Source: Isoetes taiwanensis (taxonomy: Eukaryota > Streptophyta > Lycopodiopsida > Isoetales > Isoetaceae). From it: DNA of 64,000 nucleotides. The notes below the pieces were generated by a model. The model was not told the DNA's origin and did no database searches. It saw nothing but the letters and a program-made list of their open reading frames with translations. Below, piece by piece: positions 21,865 to 30,548 of this stretch. The first letter of the stretch is position 1, and every line of letters begins with the position of its first letter. The DNA lies in contig JAJEKV010000087.1 in assembly GCA_021234155.1 (NCBI GenBank), positions 4,011,242 to 4,075,241 on the forward strand, written 5' to 3'. A program made the position numbers and the translations under genes.

Positions 21865-22003
21865 CCAGCCTTCAAAATTTGGAGCGTACTGAATAATTCT
21901 CTCGTCAGATGTAGCAATAGGATAAAGCTCCTTGCACCGTTCCCGTGTTTGCACATTCAATTGTTCCATCAAACATGTTTGACATGTAATGACGTTCTTC
22001 TGG
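21865..22003 (-). CDS. Methyltransferase internal exon with CxxC
   Basis: A 139-bp exon between 'gttgcag' and GTAAGC, phase-compatible on both sides. It reads QKNVITCQTCLMEQLNVQTR and continues to PNFEGW. CxxC followed by a later Cys (RERCKELYP) could be part of a small zinc site, but only three cysteines are seen, so this is uncertain. Confidence 0.7.
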
Positions 22004-22093
22004 CTGCAACATCCAAACCAAGAATTACATCAGAGACACGTCTACAGAAGAACCTTATCGCAATCACAAAACAATACCACATCAAACAAGAAA

Positions 22094-22190
22094 AGCCAAA
22101 GTGTATTCCGGAATACACTTTGGCTATAAAAAAGTGTGTATTCGGAATACACTTTGGCTTTTGTAGCTAAAGTGTATTCGAATACACTTT
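22094..22190. repeat. Palindrome group in methyltransferase intron
   Basis: Three successive palindromes share the core gtgtattc-gaatacac. 22094-22125 is a perfect 32-bp inverted repeat with arms AGCCAAAGTGTATTCC. An imperfect one lies at about 22131-22160. 22169-22190 (aaagtgtattcgaatacact plus tt) is perfect. They lie in the 294-bp intron 22004-22297. Confidence 0.9.
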
Positions 22191-22297
22191 GTTTTTGCTT
22201 CGATTTCTCGGTTCAGGTGACGGATTTGTAAGGCTAAAGTTTTAGGATTTGTACATGCAGGCGTTGACACAAAAACTAAACTTTCTAAAAGACTTAC

Positions 22298-22527
22298 TTG
22301 TGCAACTCCTTCGACATTTCTTCTAAAGTAAATTCCTTGTCCACAACCTTTTGCAGTAACATTTCTAACAAAGGAATGTCTGTAAATCCTTGAAGCTCTC
22401 TCCAGACAGTGATAGTCATTTCTTTTTTTGGAACATCGGATCCTTTTTTCTTGTGTGTCACCTTGCCCTTACTTTTGAGGTCTCCGCGCTCGAACATATT
22501 AAAAGTTTCGTTTTGCAAATCCCATAT
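22298..22527 (-). CDS. Methyltransferase gene internal exon (linker)
   Basis: A 230-bp exon between 'tgtttag' and GTAAGT. It reads IWDLQNETFNMFERGD, then a Lys-rich segment and VWRELQGFTDIPLLEMLLQKV, probably alpha-helical. It links the ParB-like and methyltransferase halves. No named domain is recognised. Its first codons join cleanly to KEGR of the previous exon. The adjacent intron (22528-22613) carries an imperfect 'tgtattctggaata' palindrome. Confidence 0.75.
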
Positions 22528-22613
22528 CTAAACATGGTAACAAGTGGCGTTAGTACAATGTATTCTGGAATAGAATGCTGGGACTAGCTACTTGAAATAA
22601 AATGCGGACATAC

Positions 22614-23997
22614 CCTTCCTTCTTTAAAAGCAAGCTGGAACCAGTTGTCATGGGCAATAAGAGAGGTCCTTTTGTTGTCCTCGTCGTACTTTAGACAACA
22701 CTCTATGGCACACGCCTCTTTGAGCTCCAAGGAGTATGCTGGCTTCTTTAGGTCGTCGCCATATTTTTCTTTAAATATAAGAAATAAACCTTATTTTGTC
22801 CACAAAGCTCATCTTCAATTTGTACTCGTTGTCCGCATTGTGGGTGTTGGCAACGATCTTAGCTTCTTCGTCAGTAAGGCCACAATATAGTGCACAAAGA
22901 ACTGTCAGATACCTCGCGTTGAACTTCTCCTTGTACAGTTGCCTCCTTGCTTTGAAGCTGTGGTTCCCCCCTAACACATAATGCGTGTAGGTATCCGCAT
23001 TTTCCTTGTCATACTGGGCGGGGTCAATGCACTGTTGCCTGTCAACTAGCACAACTATAGGAGCTACATGAGCATACGGATTGCTCCTAATCCTGTCCTT
23101 CAAGTTCCTTAAATGATCTGCATAAATCTTCCGAATTTGAAGAGGTCTCTCACCGTTTTCGTTCTTTGCTGGCAGCTTCATTGATGTTACTTGCAAGTAT
23201 ATCACACCTTGCACAAGCTTTTCCCTGTTTATTGCTGCCATTTTTTCTGAGGTTTTGTCGACCTTCTTTTCTTTAATAGCCACACCAGGGGCTTTGTTTT
23301 TTCCTCTTGGCTTCTTTTGTTTTGGTTCTTCTTCTGGCTCTTGCGATACCACTAATGCCTGAGTTCTCTTCTTAGCTGGCTCTTTAGCAGCAACAGTGTT
23401 CCGTGGCACTGGCCTTCGTGGCTCTTGCTCCACAAAATCCTCTTTGCTCCCTTCATTATCAGATGGGCTGCTAGTGCCTTCCACTTGTTCTTCCTCTGTG
23501 TCACTGATTGTAAAGTCTTCACTTAACGAAGAACTTACAGTGTGTACAATGGACAACAGTGTTTGTTTGTTTATATAGTGTGCCACATACTTGTAAAGTG
23601 GAGGTGGGTTTACCCTAGTCAACCTCAACATAGCCTCATCAAGAACAAACATTCCCTGTGATGTATTAAATGACAGCCTACCACGCTGTCCAGACTGCCC
23701 AGCAACACTGTCAACACTCTTTATATGGCCCATGCACTGGAATTCGACGTCGTCATAACGTTTTTGTCCTGGACTCTTACAGACGTGCAAGAGTGTTTGA
23801 GTAACTTGGGGGTTATGAATTACTTGAGAGCACCAAAAGTTTCCCCTAATAGTCAATAAATTGTGCACGCCGAGGGCCGTGTCGCGTTCACCGGCCAAGA
23901 GACTGTAACCACCTCCTTTAATTGCTCTGGCTGCCCAATGCGACACGCCCTTATGTTTGCTAAGATTTGGGCAACTTTTGAGGAGAAGAAAGGACAT
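22614..23997 (-). CDS. ParB-like domain exon of methyltransferase gene
   Basis: Encodes an N-terminal region repeated in the upstream array, a long Ser/Glu/Lys/Pro-rich linker (PKQKKPRGKNK, probable nuclear signal) and a ParB/sulfiredoxin-like domain: IYLQVTSMKLP, ADHLRNLKDRIRSNPYAHVA, PIVVLVD, YTHYVLGGNHSFKARRQL, LTDEEAKIVANTHN. GGNHSFKAR stands where ParB has its GERR-type nucleotide-binding motif, and the EEA..A..HN segment matches the box that follows. The annotated frame stops at 22771, but protein continues in the +1 frame (FLIFKEKYGDDLKKPAYS... to KEGR at 22614). Removing one T near 22787 would restore it. Canonical ParB DNA-binding HTH was not identified. Confidence 0.75.
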
Positions 23998-24913
23998 ATT
24001 GAGTAACTTGGGGGTTATGAATTACTTGAGATCACCAAAAGTTTCCCCTAATGGTCAATAAATTGTGCACGCCAAAGGCCGTGTTGCATTCACTGGCCAG
24101 GAGACTGTAACCACCTCCTTTAGTTGCCCTGGCCACCCAATGCGACACGCCCCTATGTTTGCTAAGATTTGGGCAAGATTTGAGGAGAAGAAAGGACATA
24201 TTGAGTAACTTGGGGGTTATGAATTACTTGAGATCACCAAAAGTTTCCCCTAATGGTCAATAAATTGTGCACGCCGAGGGCCGTGTCGTGTTCACCGGCC
24301 AGGAGACTATAACCACCTCCTTTAGTTGCTCTGGCCGCCCAATGCGACACGCCCTTATGTTTGCTAAGATTTGGGCAACATTTGAGGAGAAGAAAGTACA
24401 TATTGAGTAACTTGGGGGTTATGAATTACTTGAGATCACTAAAAGTTTCCCCTAATGGTCAATAAATTGTGCACGCCGAGGGCCGTGTTGCGTTCACCGG
24501 CCAGGAGACTGTAACCACCTCCTTTAGTTGCTCTGGCCGCCCAATGCGACACGCCCCTATGTTTGCTAAGATTTGGGCAAGATTTGAGGAGAAGAAAGGA
24601 CATATTGAGTAACTTGGGGGTTATGAATTACTTGAGATCACCAAAAGTTTCCCCTAATGGTCAATAAATTGTGCATCGTAGAGGGGCCGTGGTCGTTCAC
24701 CGCCGGAGACCCAACCACCTCCTTTAGTTGCTCTGGCCGCCCAATGCGACACGCCCTTATGTTTGCTAAGATTTGGGCAACATTTGAGGAGAAGAAAGGA
24801 CATATTGAGTAACTTGGGGGTTATGAATTACTTGAGATCACTAAAAGTTTCCCCTAATGGTCAATAAATTGTGCACGCCGAGGGCCGTGTTGCGTTCACC
24901 GGCCAGGAGACTG
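23799..24913. repeat. 202-bp tandem array of the methyltransferase 5' exon
   Basis: The phrase 'gagtaacttgggggttatga' starts at 23799, 24001, 24203, 24405, 24607 and 24807, giving a 202-bp period (200 in the fifth unit) and about 5.5 copies. The first unit is coding in the large exon (SLLAGERDTALGVHNLL, minus strand). 202 is not a multiple of three, so extra copies shift the frame and introduce stops. Copies differ by a few percent; the fifth carries small indels near 24673-24715. The array separates the 5' exon from the rest of the gene. Confidence 0.95.
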
Positions 24914-25078
24914 TGTGGAGTACTTGCCCCCATGGCCTCTAGTAAAAAACCACTGAGTTTGGAAACATTCGTAGACAGTTGGTTCAGATGGGCCACCCAG
25001 ATTCTTCGGCGGCTGGTGCTTCTTTCTGACAAGCTTCACGATGTTCTTAGCAGGTTGCTTCTGGGCAGGGTTTTGGCT
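24914..25078 (-). CDS. Probable 5' exon of the methyltransferase gene
   Basis: After a possible 'gctacag' acceptor at about 25078, the frame reads SQNPAQKQPAKNIVKLVRKK, then NLGGPSEPTVYECFQTQWFF and TRGHGGKYS before the tandem array. The basic stretch suggests nuclear import. HGGKYS parallels KGGGYS within the array unit, so the array probably arose next to this point. The initiating ATG was not identified. Confidence 0.45.
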
Positions 25079-25139
25079 GTAGCAATGGTGTCGTTAGCAA
25101 ACAAAAACTATCCTTGACTTCTAAAGCCCTAAAAGTAAG

Positions 25140-25380
25140 CAAAAGTGTATTCCCGAATACACTTTTGCCGCACAAAGTGAAGCAAAATGTATTCCCGAAT
25201 ACACTTTTTCCTTAGACTGTTTAGCCAAAATGTATTCCGGAATACACCTTGGCTTTCACTGTTAAGCCAAAGTGTATTCCGGAATACACTTTGGCTTTTA
25301 CTGTTAAGCCAAAGTGTATTCCGGAATACACTTTGGCTTACCAATGAAAGCAAAAATGTATTCGGGAATACATTTTGGCT
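25140..25380. repeat. Cluster of six TGTATTC-GAATACA palindromes
   Basis: Six inverted repeats, 28-34 bp, are centred near 25154, 25197, 25239, 25281, 25323 and 25365, a spacing of about 42 bp. Two (25264-25297 and 25306-25339) are perfect 34-bp palindromes with arms AAGCCAAAGTGTATTCC. The others have centres CC or GG and one or two arm mismatches. The shared core is TGTATTCCGGAATACA or TGTATTCCCGAATACA. Confidence 0.95.
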
Positions 25381-25641
25381 TAACAGAAGGACAATACGTC
25401 TAACTTGAATGATTAAAAGCACGTACAAATGACAAGTCGCACTAACCTGTCCATGGTATGCCTATGCAATTTGGAATACAGCTCGAGCGGAAATTTGTGG
25501 AGGCGCTAGGTCTGGCGACTGGAGCTGCGGAAGTCGAATACAAAAGTGAGGGCGCATTTTTTTCCTTTTAAAGATACGCTGACACGTTTGTCCAAGTTCT
25601 ATGTGAAATCGAATACAGTACGTTGTACTGGCCACTTGCTG

Positions 25642-25730
25642 TGTATTTCAGAATACATTTGCAGTTTCTTTTTGTCTTCTGCTTTTCCTTTCCTTCGCTG
25701 CACAACTCGATTTGTATTCCCGAATACAAA
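25642..25730. repeat. Two further palindromes near the transposase-like gene start
   Basis: 'tgtatttcagaataca' near 25642-25657 and 'tttgtattcccgaatacaaa' at 25711-25730 carry the same core as the main cluster, 60-145 bp before the transposase-like start codon. Confidence 0.85.
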
Positions 25731-25787
25731 ATGCACACCACTTCTGTGTTTTACTTACGTCTAACAAATGTTTTGGAGCTTCGTAAG

Positions 25788-26240
25788 ATGGTTAACCGCG
25801 TGCTGAACAAGCTACCACCACCTTTTGTAGTATCTAGTTCGTCCAGTTCGGAGGGAGCCCTGGTCCAAGACGTTGTTTGTCATGATACCACCTCTTCTCC
25901 ATCTCCTTCCTCAGCAACCTCCTCGTTGCTTGTCTTCGACACTCCGAGTCCAGAAACAAACAGGTTGCCACAACCCTTTCAGCCGTCACCAAGTCCTGTA
26001 CAAAACAGACTGCCCCCTCCATTCATTCCATCACCACCTGTACGTAACATGCTTCCACTACCCTTTGTTCCTTCCCCCGAAAGTGCAAAGGCTCCACATA
26101 CAAAGGTTACTCGGAATAGGCTCCCCCCACTCTTTGTCGTATCTCCAACACCAAATAGAAGTGCAAGGTCTGCTAATATGACTTCAACACAAATGAGGAT
26201 GATGTTGCAGCTTCAACACCTCTACACACAAATATTGTGA
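25788..26240 (+). CDS. N-terminal Pro-rich repeat region of transposase-like gene
   Basis: Open from MVNRVLNKLPPPFVV to a stop at 26240. It contains five variants of N-[RKM]-LPxPF-xxSP (NKLPPPFVVS, NRLPQPFQPS, NRLPPPFIPS, NMLPLPFVPS, NRLPPLFVVS) spaced 15-45 residues apart, with a sixth, TVPQPFRTT, in the next segment near 26355. These look like short linear motifs in a disordered region. The protein probably continues (TGFAEFQSAVRDMFARTPQQ) in another frame after 26230. Confidence 0.6.
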   Translation: MVNRVLNKLPPPFVVSSSSSSEGALVQDVVCHDTTSSPSPSSATSSLLVFDTPSPETNRLPQPFQPSPSPVQNRLPPPFIPSPPVRNMLPLPFVPSPESAKAPHTKVTRNRLPPLFVVSPTPNRSARSANMTSTQMRMMLQLQHLYTQIL

Positions 26241-26913
26241 CACTGGGTTTGCAGAGTTTCAAAGTGCAGTAAGAGATATGTTTGCAAGAACTCCTCAACA
26301 AGATGCTGCCACAACATCTGCTACCACATTAGGTTATGGCCCATCTCCTACATTTAACACCGTGCCTCAGCCTTTTCGGACGACTTCACGAGGCCTCTTT
26401 TCCTCTAGAAACACACCCAAAGGAGGGGTAGGGGAGGCCACTCCAAGAGTAGAACTCTCGTCCAGAAGATGAAGGCAACAACGACCAGCGAGATTACATG
26501 TTCTCCGGCCAAAAGTACCCGAAATTGTGGTGGATTATGGATTGAGAGCATGTTCATCCGTGAGAAGGAAAAACCTTATGGACGAGAACAAAATGAAGAG
26601 AATTCTAAGAACTACTAGATGCTTTGCTCATTGGGTTGCATCACCAAATTGAACATGGCTAAACTTCATTGAAATTAGAAACAGTGCAGTTCCATGACAT
26701 TATCGGATCAAAATGCCTACTTGGCATACGATTGTAAAGCGGACCAGGAAACATTCTTGCACTACATTAGAGGTGAACAAGTGTGCCGTAAATGTTTTAT
26801 GGTTGTTCACCGCCTAGGGTCCACTAGAATGTCTCGAATACAATCGAAGATTGGATAAAGTCCCCACAATTGATGATCAACTGCGGGCGAAGAGTTGTAA
26901 CAATGCACTTTAG

Positions 26914-27209
26914 GTGTTTGTAGCTTGGATGGAGAAATATTTTAGAGAGACATGTGAAAAGCTGCCAAATAGTAAAATGTATCATTTGACGACAACATCA
27001 CAAAAAAAAAGATGTCTTCAACCAAGATTAAAAGAAACATGCACTCAGTCTCAACACATCTCTTACTCTCACTTCACTAGACTGTGGAAAGTTCAGTTTG
27101 GTCTTGTGAAAATTCCCCGAAAACATAGGATGTCTGTGTGCTCAACGTGTGCAGAATTGAAGAGCCAAAAAGAAACTGCAAAGACAAAGGTCGGAAAAAG
27201 TAAGTTGAA
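26914..27209 (+). CDS. Transposase-like gene, middle exon
   Basis: Open from about 26914 to the GTAAGT donor at 27210. It includes WMEKYFRETCEKLPNSKMYH, FGLVKIPRKHRMSVCSTC and AELKSQK. The C-x2-C could be half of a zinc site. It joins across a 56-bp intron to the core exon in a consistent phase (KVGKN-IVQQKLARHRDQ). Confidence 0.65.
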
Positions 27210-27265
27210 GTTCTTCATTCTCTAACTTGTTTCAAAGAATTGTTTTGACCTGAATTCTTGAACAG

Positions 27266-28059
27266 ATATCGTGCAACAGAAGCTTGCTAGACACCGTGAC
27301 CAACAAGCAGCCGAGAGAAGGAAGCTTGCTAAGCACAGGAAAAAAGCTCTTGAACGTCCACTGCAGTATATGTCTGTTGTGATTGATGGGATGAATCAGA
27401 AAAAGACTACTATTCCTCATTTCTTGAATATTCCTAAAGATGTGCCAGAGGAATGCTTTGTTAAGGTCCACCTTGTTGGAGCTATGGTCTTCAAAGGAAG
27501 TCTAAAGTGCAATGTCTTTTTGACGTATCCTAACTTGCATGGTGACCCGAACCTCACTGTTACAATTCTTAATAAGGTGCTTTGTGAGCAAGAGCAATTA
27601 CCTCCAGTGCTCTACCTACAGCTTGACAACACTACCAGGGAGAACAAGAATCAAACACTCTTTGCTTACTGTGCCATGCTAGTGGAGCTAGGGATCTTCA
27701 AAAAAATCAAGCTTGGATTCTTACTTGTAGGGCACACTCATGATCAGATAGACCAGATGTTCAGCAGATTTTCCGTTCGTCTAAGAAGGAAGAAGGCTTT
27801 TTGTCTTCCTACTTTGGTTCGAATCATTGAAGATTCTTACACTCCCATGCCAGTGGTTGAGCTTCTAGTGGAGACTGCTGACTTTAGGGAATTTGTTTTC
27901 TCTCGACGTGGCTCTAGAGAAGAAGCTGTGAACAAGTTGAACGATATTACGTTTCAACACCACATCAAGTTTTACTTGAAGGATGGGCCGAGTTTTTACA
28001 AGGGAAGAAATACACCACTACTAAAGACCGGAGTCCACCGAGGGGTTCGCGCTCCTTAA
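27266..28059 (+). CDS. Transposase-like RNase-H-fold core exon
   Basis: After a 'ttgaacag' acceptor it reads IVQQKLARHRDQQAAERRKL (coiled-coil-like), then YMSVVIDGMNQKKT, YLQLDNTTRENKNQTLF and LVGHTHDQIDQMFSRFSVRL. The spaced Asp residues in VVIDG and LQLDN and the GHTHDQID motif suggest a metal-dependent RNase-H-like fold as in DDE transposases; that assignment is inference. The frame is open to 28059. The coding then shifts: KGRNTPLLKTGVHRG appears to replace the expected continuation. Confidence 0.7.
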
Positions 28060-28681
28060 GTATATTCGACACTTGCTTAGTAGAACGTCTTTGGCGGCTT
28101 CCTCTCAAAACCCAAAAGAGTCAAAGCGGCCGAAAAAAGCACCCGGCTAACTCCTTAAAAGCAATTGAAAGTGGAATTTCTGCGGGCTTTAAGTACTTCT
28201 TAGAAGAAGACCAAATGTGGTGGAGAAGCTTCTTTCTTTGAACAAGCGATTGTGAATCAAAACTTAGCTCTAAGGCAAATGGAGGAAGCTTTCCATTGGC
28301 CTAATGCCTTCCATGAGAACTCGAAACCGAGGCAGGGCCAAGTAGCACCGTGAGCACCACCCGGATGGAAGAAGGCGATCGGGTCATGTACCTCGGGCCA
28401 AGACGCTAAAAAATGAGCTGCGCAGTAATATCACATAAATTACCAAAGGTATGTTGATTGCTACTCCGACCGAGGACGATGATAAAGGGCGACCATTCTG
28501 GATAGCAAAAGTACTTGACACGTCAAAGAGGAAGGCTTGGTGACTAAACTCAAGATTCAATCGGATGGCTACACATTGAAAAATGCTTTTGAAGGCGAGA
28601 TATGATTTAGAAATGAAAAGTCAATGCAAGGGGAAAAACTCAAGAGAGTGGGTAATAGGGATGAGCTAGACTTCACGCAAA

Positions 28682-28880
28682 GTGAGTATTCTATGTTATG
28701 ATTTCAAATTGAAATCTGACAATCGTTCACGCCAGAAACAATCAATTTACTTAAGAAGGCATGTAGCTCTGAGGAAGAAGATGAAGAAGAGGGTGGTAAT
28801 GCTTCAGCCTCTGTTGACGGTGGACGAGGAAGATAACTCAAGCACTTCCTCAAAGCGACACAAAAAAAGCCGAAGGTGAC
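28682..28880 (+). CDS. Transposase-like gene, acidic C-terminus
   Basis: Two frames are readable: one with an acidic run (SSEEEDEEEGG) ending at about 28830, the other with TVDEEDNSSTSSKRHKK ending at 28879. A further acidic stretch (DDINEDEDVF) follows after a run of seven A. The tail is probably one acidic/basic low-complexity C-terminus broken by homopolymer shifts. Confidence 0.4.
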
Positions 28881-29470
28881 GAAAGATGACATAAATGAGG
28901 ATGAAGATGTCTTTGGATCCCTCCTGGTGATCCTTTGCTCACACTTTTGTACATAACTAAGTCTTGTAAAAAGACTGTAAATTTTGTAAGTGAATGTGAA
29001 GATTTTGTCTTCAATTTTTGAAAATACTATAATTTCAGTTGTAAACTTCACTTAAAGTTTTGGTTAAAATATATGTTCCCTCAAATTAGAGGTTCTCTCT
29101 AAAAACATACTTCATCCAAATTCTTATTGCTAGAAAAGTGTCACTTTGAAATAGCTAATTCTCTCATTGCACAACAAAATTAGTGATTTTGGGGGGGTCA
29201 AGATACAGTTTTATGTCTCTTTTTTTTTTTAACCTCATTTTAGCCTTTTTTTTTGAAAAAAAGGAATCTTCAAGGAATATTCCTTTTGCTCCCGTTTCAA
29301 CGTTATAGTTGTAAAAATGAAGAAAGGATAGATTTATTATTTATGACACTTAGGCTTCTAAACTGCCTCAAATATATTATTACCTCATTTATTATTCTTG
29401 TTCATAGTAATCGTAATGAATTTAACATACAATTTAAACAATTAGTTGAGAAAGCACTCCAAAAACTCAC
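28881..29470. other. Gene-free AT-rich end of the candidate element
   Basis: No gene. It contains poly(T) runs near 29221-29232 and 29246-29254 and a run of seven G near 29192, then ctcccgtttcaa at 29290-29301, the candidate right terminal repeat. OST48 sequence resumes at 29471. Confidence 0.5.
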
Positions 29471-30548
29471 CTTTTCGAACTGTGGAATTTTTGTACTGAA
29501 GAACGAAAGAACCTACCAATTAATAAGAAAACCAGTAGAACAACATTAGAACAGCCATTATATGTGTAAACTTTACAAATCTTGATTGCTTGATTTATAA
29601 GTAACGATCCTACTTGTTGCTGAACAAATCCAGTGATCCAGAAACTAGGACACGAGCATTGTTTCTTGCCTACAATTTTCACAGGACAACAAATGTTATG
29701 ATATACTTAAAATATAGTGCACATCAAGATATCATGCTTACCTGCAGGACAGACACAAACGCTATGGATGAACCAGTCAATGGTGGAGGATTTGTTAACT
29801 CTGACTTAGGATTGGCTGAGTAGGCTGATGATGATGCGGTCAGCACTTTAACCACCGAAATGAACATAAGATGATAAGCCGCTTTCACTTGTTCTAAACT
29901 CCTCAATTTGTTCAAACATGTCTTGTACAACTTAATCATAACTTTTATTTGCGGGGTTCACAGAATGCCCGATCCCATGGAACAGAATAGGTGCCTAAAA
30001 TCCCATCAAGTGTTGACTGTAAAACTGATGACATCACAATATACAACATATTTCTGGCTGTTTGATTAACCTGAAGCTCTTTAGGACCCTATATTACGCT
30101 GAAATTGATTGTACTGCTTGCAATTATTGACTGATCGTTCTCATTATTTGAAATGTCAAAATTGATATGGTCAATCACCAGGGCATCTGGATCCTGGGAA
30201 ATAAAAGATAAATGGGCATATCAAGTAAACATCACAAACAACAATCAACCACCATCACTATCATCTTCAAAGTAGCGCAACGATCAAGTAATATTGTCTG
30301 CTCTTGCAAAAAGATTCATTAGCATGGATGGTCATAGCACCCATGCACATGATACTGTATTTGTGAGTGAAATGGCCACAATGAATAACTATGGCTACTA
30401 ACCTCGTCAAAGTCAGCACCACACTCTGTTGCAATGTCCCGAATGACATGAATGACATCCAATGTTCATTTACCCGCTGCAAGAATAAGGTCATGTCCAG
30501 CATCAACAAAGTCGAGCACAGAAGCAATATCCAGTGAACCGCCCAAGG
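29471..30548 (-). pseudogene. OST48: OST48 pseudogene, 5' and middle exons
   Basis: Minus-strand blocks match the OST48 luminal domain in order. 30548-30403 reads LGGSLDIASVLDFVDAGHDL, then IRDIATECGADFDE. 30193-30071 reads DPDALVIDHINFDISNNEN. 29994-29742 reads [17 protein letters not shown], then [20 protein letters not shown] and [13 protein letters not shown]. 29669-29614 reads ARNNARVLVSGSLDLFSN. 29512-29471 reads RFFRSSVQKFHSSKR. Splice sites are conserved at most joins. Stops after LILAAGK and after INFSVI and an 80-bp insertion after NPANK show decay. The next exon (GNEQFAVELTKW) lies at 14366, so the intervening DNA sits in an intron. Confidence 0.85.

Larger units (their letters stand above)
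14823..25078 (-). pseudogene. ParB-like / N4-N6 DNA methyltransferase gene, Copia-interrupted
   Basis: A multi-exon minus-strand gene. Phase-consistent GT-AG joins link exons at 23997-22614, 22527-22298, 22003-21865, 21796-21424 (continuing across the Copia insertion at 15630-15565) and 15493-14823. A 5' exon (about 25078-24914) precedes a tandem array. The N-terminal half has a ParB/sulfiredoxin-like domain and the C-terminal half a class-beta amino-methyltransferase (motif IV before motifs X and I). Introns prove it is eukaryotic, while the domains are bacterial or phage type. It is disrupted by the Copia element, by probable single-base shifts near 22787 and 21437, and by the tandem array. 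It is likely a transposon gene, given its transposase-like neighbour. Confidence 0.75.
25079..25787. promoter_or_regulatory. Divergent promoter region with palindromes
   Basis: About 700 bp separate the leftward methyltransferase gene from the rightward transposase-like gene. The region contains six palindromes at 25140-25380, two more at 25642-25657 and 25711-25730, and several single GAATAC half-sites near 25471, 25537 and 25612. No TATA box was assigned. By position it should hold both promoters. Confidence 0.55.
25788..28880 (+). pseudogene. Transposase-like gene of the candidate transposon
   Basis: A plus-strand gene beginning at ATG 25788 and running to an acidic C-terminus near 28830-28880. 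It has a Pro-rich N-terminus, a middle part with VCRKCFMVVHRLGSTRMSRI in a shifted frame near 26780-26840, a Cys-containing segment (CSTCAELKSQK), one clear intron (27210-27265) and an RNase-H-like core exon. From memory the core resembles DUF7869-type proteins associated with mobile DNA. Several frame changes (near 26210, 26470-26910 and 28060-28680) show that it is broken or badly assembled. It diverges from the methyltransferase gene across the palindrome cluster. Confidence 0.65.
14495..29301. mobile_element. Candidate DNA transposon with ParB-methyltransferase and transposase-like genes
   Basis: Seen: this block lies entirely between two consecutive exon blocks of an OST48 pseudogene (14366 and 29471). 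It holds two divergent genes (methyltransferase leftward, transposase-like protein rightward) around a palindrome-rich intergenic region. ctcccgtttcaa or its complement occurs at both edges. Removing the internal Copia element leaves about 9 kb. Two outward-facing genes between short terminal repeats is a common DNA-transposon layout. Inferred: that both genes moved as one unit. No clear target duplication could be identified, so the exact ends are uncertain. Confidence 0.5.

Noticed and set aside
14823-23997. Bacterial contamination as the source of the ParB-methyltransferase
   Set aside because: The coding is interrupted by phase-consistent GT-AG introns, is flanked by eukaryotic OST48 exons, and carries a Copia insertion with a target duplication.
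22094-25380. Reading the evenly spaced palindromes as a CRISPR array
   Set aside because: Repeats are inverted palindromes with short low-complexity spacers, in an intron-bearing eukaryotic locus without cas genes.
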